Below are positions 1-6,921 of a stretch of 20,745 bases of DNA, one piece after another. Below the pieces are notes generated by a model. That model was given only the letters and a program-made list of their open reading frames with translations, searched no databases and had not been told where the DNA came from. Source of the DNA: Armatimonadaceae bacterium (GTDB taxonomy: Bacteria > Armatimonadota > Armatimonadia > Armatimonadales > Armatimonadaceae); contig JAUJNC010000070.1 in NCBI GenBank assembly GCA_030446525.1, positions 1-20,745 of the forward strand. Reading direction: 5' to 3'. Positions within the stretch are counted from its first letter, which is position 1. Each line of letters starts with the position of its first letter. The position numbers and the translations under genes were made by a program.

Positions 1-1168
1 ACCGCTCGGCGAAGGTCCAGAAGACCACCCCCATCACCCACATCACCCGGAGCGCCTGCCAGGTGGCCGCCCACGCCCCGGCTTTGGCGCGCTTGACCTG
101 CCGCGCGCCCAGGTTCTGGCCGACGAAGGCGGACGCCGCGATCGAGTAGCCGAAGCCCGGCATGAACGCGATGGACTCCGACACCAGGCCCACGCCGAAG
201 GCGGCCACGGCGGCGCTGCCGGCCGCGGTGCGCGCGAGGATCCCCTGGAAGGCCAGCATCGAGCCCACCCGGATCAGCTGCTGCGCCGACGCGGGCAGGC
301 CGATGCGCGCGATGCGCCACGACCAGTCCAGGTCCACCCCCCAGCCGCGCCGGCCGAGCGCCCCCCGCAGCGGCGAGCGGCTCAGGAAGTACAGGTATAG
401 CAACAGCGACACCGCCTGCGAGATGGCGAGCGCCAAGGCGCCGCCGGGCAGACCCAGGCGCGGGAACCCGAGGTTGCCGAAGATCAGCAGCCAGTTCCCC
501 ACGGCGTGCACGATGTTCGCGCCCAGCGACACCCAGAACGGGCGCGTCGTGTCGCCCAGCCCGCGGAAGGCGCCGTTCAGGATGAGCATGGTGAACAGGA
601 ACGGCAGCCCCAGCAGGAGCAGGTTCAGGTAGGCGACGGCGAGACCCATCGTCTCGGTCTGGAGGCCCAGCACGCTGAGCAGGGGGCGGCGCAGCACCCA
701 CATCGGCAGCGCGACGACCACCGCGACCGCGGCCGACAGCAGCAGGGACTGCTGGGTGGCGCGCTCCGCCTGCTCCTCCTGGCCCTCCCCCACGGAGCGG
801 GCCACCAGGGCCGTGGTCCCTACCGAGATCGCCATCGCGGCGGCCATCAGGGCGAACATCAGCGACGACGAGACCGTGACCGCCGCGAGCGCGTCCGGCC
901 CCAGGCTGCCGACGAAGAAGCGGTCGAGAAAGGAGTTCGTGGACTGCAGCAGCATGGTGGCCACCGAGGGGAGGGCCACGCGGAGCACGCCCCGGTGCAC
1001 CGGCCCGGACAGGATGTGGGCCGCAGCTTCCCGCGGCTTCGGCCCCGCCGCGTCGGGCGCCTGCTCCGCCAGGTCCTCCGCCAGGGGGGCGGAGCAGGCG
1101 GCCCTGCCGGGAACAGGGGGCGCCGGTACCGGCGCCCCCTGGGCGAAATTCGCGCTCTGTTTTTTCAC
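1..1168 (-). CDS. MATE family efflux transporter (partial, C-terminus outside window)
   Basis: An inner-membrane multidrug or organic-cation exporter of the MatE/DinF type, coupled to an Na+ or H+ gradient in characterised members. About 389 residues are present and the frame runs off the left edge; the family usually has about 450. The MatE start is recognisable as RGVLRVALPSVATMLLQST followed by DRFFVGSLGPDALAAVTVSS, then hydrophobic helices; the second repeat contains GFGYSIAASAFVGQNLGAR, which mirrors the VGTTALVAR region of the first. The start is uncertain. A GTG at 1168 gives MKKQSANFAQ and a proline/alanine-rich, roughly 55-residue extension that includes a 28-bp palindrome; a GTG at 1000 would start just before the first helix. 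Neither has a strong ribosome binding site. It lies 18 bp after the VanW gene on the same strand, so the two are probably co-transcribed. Family assignment is firm; the substrate is unknown. Confidence 0.88.
   Translation of the reverse strand, partial: MKKQSANFAQGAPVPAPPVPGRAACSAPLAEDLAEQAPDAAGPKPREAAAHILSGPVHRGVLRVALPSVATMLLQSTNSFLDRFFVGSLGPDALAAVTVSSSLMFALMAAAMAISVGTTALVARSVGEGQEEQAERATQQSLLLSAAVAVVVALPMWVLRRPLLSVLGLQTETMGLAVAYLNLLLLGLPFLFTMLILNGAFRGLGDTTRPFWVSLGANIVHAVGNWLLIFGNLGFPRLGLPGGALALAISQAVSLLLYLYFLSRSPLRGALGRRGWGVDLDWSWRIARIGLPASAQQLIRVGSMLAFQGILARTAAGSAAVAAFGVGLVSESIAFMPGFGYSIAASAFVGQNLGARQVKRAKAGAWAATWQALRVMWVMGVVFWTFAER
1114..1141. repeat. 28-bp perfect palindrome at the VanW/MATE junction
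   Basis: The two 14-base halves are exact reverse complements with no spacer; the left half is CAGGGGGCGCCGGT and the centre is GGTACC. In minus-strand RNA this is a very stable GC hairpin about 46 nt after the VanW stop. No T tract follows in either direction, so it is not a classical intrinsic terminator. It would be coding (codons 10-19) if the transporter starts at 1168, or leader if it starts at 1000. It could be an attenuating or stabilising hairpin between two co-transcribed genes, a protein-binding site, or a REP-like element. Confidence 0.8.
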
Positions 1169-1186
1169 GTATACTCAGACGGTGAT

Positions 1187-2362
1187 TTACGATGTTGGTT
1201 CCCATCGGTACGCGTGCCCAAACAGGAGCTCTTTTCGCATTACCTTCCCGTTTTCCCGGACCGTCCGGTACAGCTGCGCCGTGATGTGACCGGGGCGGCG
1301 CCGCTGCACCCGCGGCGTGAGCGTGACCTGCCGCCCGTCCTGTTTTTTGCCCCACACGGTCGCGCGCAGGCGCCGGCCGTCGAAATTGTACTGGATGTAG
1401 ACCGGCCCGCCGGTGTTGTTGGTGAACTTGAGGTCCTTGCTGCCCCAGGCCACCGTGGCGTCCCGACCCACGGGGATATAGTCGACGGGGCGCGAGTGCG
1501 GGTTCACCTCGTTGATCTTCAGCCCCGCGAGCGCCGCGGCGTTGAAGAGGGTGCCGGTCACCTGGGATACGCCGCCGCCGACGCCCTGGACCTTTTCCGC
1601 GTCCACGAAGACCGTGGCCTCCTCGAAGCCCCGCGCTCTGGTGCGCCTCCCGACCGTCTGGTTCAGGCTGAACGTTTCGCCCGGCGAGAGCAGCGTCCCG
1701 TCGATGGCTTCCACGGCGATCTCGATGTTCTGGTTGCGGCTGGGGTTGCGCGCCGCCACCGTCGCGTACGACGTCAGCCGCCCCGTGATGCCCTGTAGCT
1801 GCTTCGCGGTCAGGGGCGGCGGCGTTTTGTCGATCGCGACCGTGAAGCGCGTAGTCGCGGGGTCGTTTTCCACAGACTGCGACAGCCGCTCCGCCGTGGT
1901 GGGGACGTTCAGGTTGCGGCCGGAGGCGCCCTCCTTGATGCGGAGCTGTCCCTGATAAAGGTACGGCTTGGCGCCCACGGCGGGCTGCTCGAAGGCTTTG
2001 CCCACGCGCATCAGCGCGTCCTTCATCGCGCCCAGATCCGCCGTCAGGGCGAGCGGGACGTAGTTTTGTCGGGCCGCGACGCCGCGCAGCATGCGATCCC
2101 GGTCCAGCCCGATGCCCAGCTCGCGGCGCGTGCGCCGCACGCTGCGCACGCCGTCGGTCAGGGTGACGGGCGCGTTCAGCTTAGACTGGAGCGCCTCCGT
2201 CATCCAGGTCCGCACCTCGTCCGGCGTGCCGGGAGGCGCGGGGACTCCGGCGACCACAATGCCCGTGGCGTCTCCGGCGGATGGGTTTTCCGGGGCGGCG
2301 GCAAGGGGAGCACAGAGCACTATTAGCGAATATGCAAGCAAAAACCACAGGATACGTCTCAT
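1187..2362 (-). CDS. VanW family protein with signal peptide
   Basis: A secreted or membrane-anchored cell-envelope protein of the VanW/YoaR family, whose biochemical role is unknown. The first 23 residues form a signal peptide (MRRILWFLLAYSLIVLCAP, then Ala-rich). Residues roughly 85-190 resemble the YoaR-like putative peptidoglycan-binding domain, and roughly 200-345 the VanW domain, with the hallmark GGGVSQVTGTLFNAA. At the position where most VanW proteins have Cys (GGGVCQ) this one has Ser; I recall a Ser-containing subgroup in actinobacteria. The start is set at the ATG at 2362 because AAGGAG lies about 8 bases upstream; an in-frame GTG at 2377 lies in that ribosome binding site and is rejected. 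Length is 391 residues. It is the first gene of a probable two-gene unit with the MATE transporter and is divergent from the amidohydrolase. Confidence 0.88.
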   Translation of the reverse strand: MRRILWFLLAYSLIVLCAPLAAAPENPSAGDATGIVVAGVPAPPGTPDEVRTWMTEALQSKLNAPVTLTDGVRSVRRTRRELGIGLDRDRMLRGVAARQNYVPLALTADLGAMKDALMRVGKAFEQPAVGAKPYLYQGQLRIKEGASGRNLNVPTTAERLSQSVENDPATTRFTVAIDKTPPPLTAKQLQGITGRLTSYATVAARNPSRNQNIEIAVEAIDGTLLSPGETFSLNQTVGRRTRARGFEEATVFVDAEKVQGVGGGVSQVTGTLFNAAALAGLKINEVNPHSRPVDYIPVGRDATVAWGSKDLKFTNNTGGPVYIQYNFDGRRLRATVWGKKQDGRQVTLTPRVQRRRPGHITAQLYRTVRENGKVMRKELLFGHAYRWEPTS

Positions 2363-2592
2363 TTGAAACTCCTTCACTGGTTTTTACCCCTTCTGAGCCG
2401 ACAACAAACAAGAACCTGGCGGCCGTGAAAGCCGTGCGCTCCGGCCCTGCTACACTTTGATGCCGCTGTAGTGCAGGATCAAGGGGAATTCGCCACGTGC
2501 GGTACAATAAAACGCGGAACAAAACCCGGGAGGAACGGCTGCCGGTTCTGCCGAAACACCAGGCGGGGATCGGAGGCGATGAGGAGACGATT

Positions 2593-3681
2593 ATGGTCAT
2601 AGCGATCGGGGAGCGCCCGGAGACCGGGACATCCCCGGCCCGGCGCGCGGGTATCATCGACTGCGACGTCCATCCCGGCCCGAAGAGCCTGGATGAGATC
2701 AAGGCGCACATGGTCCCGCCGTTCCGGGACCGCTGGAGCGGCGGGGGACGCGGCTTCTTCGGGAACCCGGTCCACGGGTCGCGGCTCGATTCCAAGCCGC
2801 CCGGCGGGGGCGGGCCGGGCACCGACCCGGATTTTCTGCGCGAGCAGCTGATCGACGCGTTCGGCATCGCCCACGCCGTCCTGCTGCCCCGCGCCTTTTG
2901 CAACCTGCATCCCGACCCGGACCTGGGCACGGCGATCGCGGCGGCGTATAACGACTGGCTGGCCGAGACGTGGCTGGGCCGGTACAACCCCGACGGCGCG
3001 TTCAAAGGCTCGATCACGGTGGCGCACCAGGACCCGCAGGCCGCCGCGCGCGAGGTCGAGCGCTGGGCGGGCCACCCGCACTTCGTCCAGGTCATGACCG
3101 ACAGCGGCGCGCGCGCGCCGTTCGGCCAGCGCCAGTACTACCCGATCTACGAGGCGTGCGCGCGGCACAACCTGCCGTTCGCGATCCACCCCGGCACGGA
3201 CGGCATGGGCATCAACATCCAGCCGTCGCCGGGCTACCCGACCCACTACATCGAGTGGCACACCTGCCTGTCGCTCGCCTTCCAGGCGCACCTGGTGTCG
3301 TTCCTCACCGAGGGCGTGTTCGAGAGGTACCCGAACTTCCGGGTCGTGCTGGTCGAGGGCGGGAGCGCCTGGCTGCCGGGCCTGATGTGGCGGCTCGACG
3401 CCGAGTGGAAGGCGCTCCGGACCGAGGTCCCCTGGGTCCGGCGGCGGCCGTCGGAGTATCTGCGGGACCACGTCCGCCTCACCTCGCAGCCGATCGAGCA
3501 GCCTGACGACGACAAGAAGCTGCTGCAGATGCTGGAGCTGATGGACGCCGAGCACCTGCTGATGTTCTCATCCGACTACCCGCACTGGGACTTCTCGCCC
3601 GCCCGCGCCTTGCCCAGGCTCCCCGAGGCGGTCCACACGCGCATCTTCGAGGCCAACGCCCGCGCGTGGTACGGGCTGTAA
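2593..3681 (+). CDS. Amidohydrolase family protein (amidohydrolase 2, metal-dependent TIM barrel)
   Basis: A 362-residue cytoplasmic enzyme of the amidohydrolase-2 group, which includes ACMS decarboxylase and related hydrolases or decarboxylases acting on C-C or C-N bonds. Expected metal ligands are visible: DxH on the first strand (IIDCDVHPG, D25 and H27), His on a central strand (FAIHPGTDG, H199), a following conserved strand (VVLVEGG, E255) and the late Asp (FSSDYPHWD, D328). Substrate cannot be inferred. The start is the ATG at 2593, preceded by GAGGAG with 6-base spacing; an in-frame GTG at 2497 has no such site and would add 32 atypical residues. The gene ends 10 bp before the Rieske gene, so the two are very likely one operon and may act on the same substrate. 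TACAAT at 2503-2508 is a possible -10, without a convincing -35. Confidence 0.88.
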   Translation: MVIAIGERPETGTSPARRAGIIDCDVHPGPKSLDEIKAHMVPPFRDRWSGGGRGFFGNPVHGSRLDSKPPGGGGPGTDPDFLREQLIDAFGIAHAVLLPRAFCNLHPDPDLGTAIAAAYNDWLAETWLGRYNPDGAFKGSITVAHQDPQAAAREVERWAGHPHFVQVMTDSGARAPFGQRQYYPIYEACARHNLPFAIHPGTDGMGINIQPSPGYPTHYIEWHTCLSLAFQAHLVSFLTEGVFERYPNFRVVLVEGGSAWLPGLMWRLDAEWKALRTEVPWVRRRPSEYLRDHVRLTSQPIEQPDDDKKLLQMLELMDAEHLLMFSSDYPHWDFSPARALPRLPEAVHTRIFEANARAWYGL

Positions 3682-3691
3682 AGGGGCGATG

Positions 3692-4093
3692 ATGGCGAAA
3701 CACATCGTCGGGACGGTGGCGGAGATACCCCCGGGGCAGCGCAAGATCGTCGACATAAACGGCATCTCGGTGGGCGTGTTCAACGTCCACGGGACCTACT
3801 ACGCCCTGAAGAACAGCTGCCCGCACCAGGGCGCGCCGCTGTGCCGGGGGAGCGTCAAGGGGACGACGCTGCCGTCCGCGCCGGGGGAGTACCTTTGGGG
3901 GCGCGAAGGGGAGATACTGCGCTGCCCCTGGCACGGCTGGGAATTCGACCTCCTGACGGGCCGCTCGATCTTCAACCCGCACAAGGTGCGCGTGCGCGCC
4001 TACGAGGTCAGCGTCGAGCCGCCGCAGGAGGACCCCAGCGTGGACACCTACCCCGTGACCGTGGAAGCCGGCCGCGTCGTGCTACACCTTTAG
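3692..4093 (+). CDS. Rieske (2Fe-2S) ferredoxin-like protein
   Basis: A 133-residue soluble single-domain Rieske protein that should carry electrons to a partner oxidoreductase. Both cluster-binding loops are present: SCPHQGAPLC (C43, H45) and RCPWHGWEFD (C78, H81). The 32 residues between the loops exceed the 15-17 usual in small Rieske ferredoxins; the insert is Gly/Pro-rich and contains SAPGEYLWGREGE. There is no oxygenase catalytic domain. Two tandem ATGs occur at 3689 and 3692; the second is preferred because AAGGGG ends 5 bases before it rather than 2. It follows the amidohydrolase by 10 bp. Its stop codon overlaps the stop of the convergent methyltransferase-glycosyltransferase gene (shared bases 4090-4093), so there is no room for a terminator. 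The pairing suggests a redox step beside a hydrolase or decarboxylase, but no oxygenase is present in this window. Confidence 0.9.
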   Translation: MAKHIVGTVAEIPPGQRKIVDINGISVGVFNVHGTYYALKNSCPHQGAPLCRGSVKGTTLPSAPGEYLWGREGEILRCPWHGWEFDLLTGRSIFNPHKVRVRAYEVSVEPPQEDPSVDTYPVTVEAGRVVLHL

Positions 4094-5679
4094 CACAGCC
4101 CCCCCTCGCCGGGATCGGGCTGTCCGGATCGTCCGGGCAGGCGGCGCGACCCGAAGCGGGTGCGCCAGGCCAGCGAGGCGAGGATCTTGGCATAGCCCCC
4201 GCCGTTCGTCAGCAGCGAGAAGCTCGACTGCCCCATGTCGGGGGTGCGGTTGATCCACGAGATCGGGACCACGCCCACGCGGTACCCCATCAAAAGCGGC
4301 TTCAGACCGGTTTCGGCGTTGGCGGCGAACCAGGGCGCCTCCAGATCCAGGTTGTCCACCACCTCCCGTTTCAGCAGCTTGAGGTTGTTGGTCAGGTCGC
4401 GCAGGCGGCGGCGGAACAAAAGACTCGCCAGCGTGTGGAAGGTCCGGTTGAAGAGGATCTTGCGCAGCGGGTAGTTGATCAGCACGCTTTCGCGCGAGAA
4501 CCGGCTGCCCAGAACCACCTCGTCACCCCGGGCGGCCGCGTCGAACATCTCGCGCAGCTCGGGCAGGATGTGCAGGAAGTCGCAGTCCATCAGCAGGACG
4601 TAGCGGCCGCCGGCGGCGCGCAGCCCGTCGCGCAGCGCCCGGCCCACCCCGTTGGGCGGCGTGCGGAACACGGGGCGCACCCGCGGCTCCTTTCGGGCCA
4701 GCTCCTCCATCACCCGGCGGGTCCGGTCGGTGCTGTTATCGTCCACAAGGACGAGCTCGTGGATGTACTCGTCGTAGTGCTGGAGCAGGCCCTCGACCAG
4801 CGGCCCGACGTTCATCTCCTCGTTGTGGCAGGGGACGACCACGGACACGGCGTCGTGCAGGGCCCGGTGCTCCGTCATGCGCACGGCCGGGCGGGGCAGG
4901 TCGCGGGGGGGCTTCTGGGCGTGGAGCAGGATCGTGCCGGCCAGGTTGCGCACGCCGGCCGTGTTTTCCAGGATCAAGCTCAGGTTGCGGGCGACCAGCA
5001 TGAGCCAGCGGGGGATCGGCGGGTAGAGGAAGTCATAGCAGGTCGCCGCGATGCGCACGAACCCCAGCTCGGACAGCAGCTCGTAGAGCTGGGCCTGGTT
5101 GGGCAGCGCGCGCTCGTCGCCTCGCCGCAGGAAGGGGAGCCAGCGGCTCAGCCACCGCCGCAGCTGGAAGACCGGGTTCCAGGGGTTGGTCTCGAAGAAC
5201 AGCAGCCGCCCGCCGGGGCGCAGCAGGTGCTGCGCTTCCTGGAGCAGCCGGGCGGCGTTGTTCAGGTCGAGCGAGTTGCTGGCGACGACGTAGTCGAAGG
5301 ACCGACCGCTCAGCTCGCCGGGAAGGTTATGGAGGCGTACCACCTCTACTTCGGGGGGGAGCGGCGCCAGCGCTTCCCCTTGCGGTGAGAAAGAGAAAGT
5401 AGCCGCCGTGATCGGACACTCCCCACGCGTGGCGCGGACCAGCGCCCGGGTAAGTCTGCCGGAGCCGCATGCCAGCTCCAGGATGCTCTCGCCCGGGAGC
5501 AGATGGAACAGGTGGCGGACGGTCTGCGCACGCCACCAGAGCCGCAGCTCGTTGATGGGATCCTGGGACGACCAGTACCGGTCCGCGGCACGCTCGCGTG
5601 CCGCGATCGCGTCGAGATCCGCGAAGGGGGCGGCGTCCGGCCGTACGGCGTCTAAAGTACTTACGTGTGTCTCCCGCAT
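4090..5679 (-). CDS. Fusion of SAM-dependent methyltransferase and family 2 glycosyltransferase
   Basis: A 529-residue two-domain cytoplasmic protein. Residues about 40-255 form a class I methyltransferase: motif I is ILELACGSGRL (66-76), then FDYVVASNSLDLNNA and LLRPGGRLLFFETNPWNP. Residues about 275-500 form a GT2 domain like dolichyl/polyprenyl-phosphate sugar synthases: SVVVPCHNEE (279-288), LVDDNSTDRT (311-320), DxD-like LLMDCDF (363-368), GSRFSRES and the late TPDMGQSSFSL acceptor loop. The C-terminus is charged with no membrane helices. The ATG at 5679 has AGAGGA about 9 bases upstream; a further ATG at 5697 lacks a site. It is the last gene of the cluster, following the GT2 gene by 40 bp. 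The GT2 half probably charges a lipid carrier; the methyltransferase may act on a sugar or on the carrier intermediate. Acceptors cannot be told from sequence. Confidence 0.87.
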   Translation of the reverse strand: MRETHVSTLDAVRPDAAPFADLDAIAARERAADRYWSSQDPINELRLWWRAQTVRHLFHLLPGESILELACGSGRLTRALVRATRGECPITAATFSFSPQGEALAPLPPEVEVVRLHNLPGELSGRSFDYVVASNSLDLNNAARLLQEAQHLLRPGGRLLFFETNPWNPVFQLRRWLSRWLPFLRRGDERALPNQAQLYELLSELGFVRIAATCYDFLYPPIPRWLMLVARNLSLILENTAGVRNLAGTILLHAQKPPRDLPRPAVRMTEHRALHDAVSVVVPCHNEEMNVGPLVEGLLQHYDEYIHELVLVDDNSTDRTRRVMEELARKEPRVRPVFRTPPNGVGRALRDGLRAAGGRYVLLMDCDFLHILPELREMFDAAARGDEVVLGSRFSRESVLINYPLRKILFNRTFHTLASLLFRRRLRDLTNNLKLLKREVVDNLDLEAPWFAANAETGLKPLLMGYRVGVVPISWINRTPDMGQSSFSLLTNGGGYAKILASLAWRTRFGSRRLPGRSGQPDPGEGGLC

Positions 5680-5719
5680 GTTTCGTGGTCCTCTCATCGC
5701 TATCGTCGTATTCGCCGGA

Positions 5720-6865
5720 TCATCGGTCCGGGTTGTTCACCGACATGGCCGAGATGAACAAGGACGAGAACACGGTGCCGAAGCCGATGATGATCAAGGT
5801 CGCCGCCAAAGAAGCCCACTCCGGATGCGGCAGCGGCATCAGATGGGACCGCAGCCATTGGGCCACCAGCCAGATCAAGATCACGGCGCCGATCAGGAGC
5901 GTTCCCGCCCCCAGCAGGAGGCCGGTTTCCAGTTTGAAGTACTTGTAGAACTTTTCAATGGCCGGATTACCTTTGTCAAAGCGGCGGCTCCAGGAGTAAC
6001 TCTTGGCGTGCAAGCCCAGGCTCAAGGTTTCAAAGCCGACGACGCTGAAGATCGTGGCGAATACCCCCGTCACGGCGCCCGCCGGTCGCCCCGCCCACTG
6101 AGCGACCCCCAGCAGCAGGACGAGGTGGATCAACAGGCCGACTGTCAAAAGAAGCGCGCCGGGCCACAGGAACACTTTGTCGGGGCAGTACAGCAACATC
6201 ATCCGCAGACTCCGCCACCCGTCCCGGATCGTTCTTAGCTTGGACGTCCCCTTGCGCGGATGCAGCTGGATGGGAACCTCCGTCGTTTTCAGACCGGCCA
6301 ATCCGGCGTTGATGGCTAGCTCCAGGTTGAACTCCATGCCCGGACTGACGGGCCGGATGAGGTCGTACGCTCTGCGGCTGAACCCTCGGAACCCGCAATA
6401 CACGTCCGTATACGCCGTCCCGAAGAGCGCGTTCAAGAAAGCGGTGAGCGCCGGATTGCCGAAGAAGCGATGGGAGAAAGAGATGAACTTGTCCCCGCCT
6501 CCCAGGTAGCGGCTGCCGGTGACAAAATCGTACCCTTCGGCGGTGAGCTTATCGAGGAGCACGGGAATGAGGCCGAAGTCATAGGTGTCGTCTGCGTCAC
6601 CCATGATCAGGTACGATCCCCGCGCACTGTCAAACCCTTTCAGGTAAGCGTTCCCGTAGCCACGCAGGGACTGATGGACGACGCGCACGCCCCGGCTTTC
6701 GGCTATCGCCACCGAGTTATCCGTCGATCCGTTGTCGCAGACGATGATCTCGCCGTCGATTTTGGCTTCGGCAAACGTTTTCTGAATCTTGTCGATGCAA
6801 TCTCCTATCGCCTCCTCCTCATTCAGACAGGGCATAACCACAGAGACCAGCGGTTTTTCCAACAT
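5720..6865 (-). CDS. Family 2 glycosyltransferase, polyprenyl-phosphate sugar synthase type, with C-terminal membrane segments
   Basis: A 381-residue DPM1/GtrB-like enzyme predicted to transfer a nucleotide-activated sugar to polyprenyl phosphate at the cytoplasmic membrane face. The GT-A domain shows VSVVMPCLNEEEA (8-20), IIVCDNGSTDNS (40-51), the metal-binding LIMGDADDTYDF (86-97), and TGSRYLGGGDK followed by GFRGFSRRAYD. The late HPRKGTSKLRTIRDGWRSL region is characteristic of this subfamily. Four hydrophobic segments follow (about 232-256, 268-290, 313-340, 350-372). The ATG at 6865 is preferred over the TTG at 6871 because AAGGA lies 9 bases before the ATG. It probably supplies a lipid-linked sugar for the GT-C enzymes encoded upstream. 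Confidence 0.9.
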   Translation of the reverse strand: MLEKPLVSVVMPCLNEEEAIGDCIDKIQKTFAEAKIDGEIIVCDNGSTDNSVAIAESRGVRVVHQSLRGYGNAYLKGFDSARGSYLIMGDADDTYDFGLIPVLLDKLTAEGYDFVTGSRYLGGGDKFISFSHRFFGNPALTAFLNALFGTAYTDVYCGFRGFSRRAYDLIRPVSPGMEFNLELAINAGLAGLKTTEVPIQLHPRKGTSKLRTIRDGWRSLRMMLLYCPDKVFLWPGALLLTVGLLIHLVLLLGVAQWAGRPAGAVTGVFATIFSVVGFETLSLGLHAKSYSWSRRFDKGNPAIEKFYKYFKLETGLLLGAGTLLIGAVILIWLVAQWLRSHLMPLPHPEWASLAATLIIIGFGTVFSSLFISAMSVNNPDR

Positions 6866-6921
6866 TTTCAAGCATCCTTACAGGCGTATCAACGGAGCAG
6901 ACGGTATGAATACAAACGCGG

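Noticed and set aside
506..1798. A 430-codon plus-strand frame spanning the MATE and VanW genes
   Set aside because: It crosses two recognisable minus-strand genes and its product is Arg/Gly/His-rich without any motif.
2181..3555. Long minus-strand frames opposite the amidohydrolase and the intergenic region
   Set aside because: Antisense to a gene with conserved metal ligands, and without a start site or motif of their own.
3841..5388. A 515-codon open frame on the plus strand opposite the methyltransferase-GT2 gene
   Set aside because: It is Gln/Gly/Val/Ala/His-rich with no domain signal and lies opposite a gene with clear motifs; long antisense frames are expected in GC-rich DNA.
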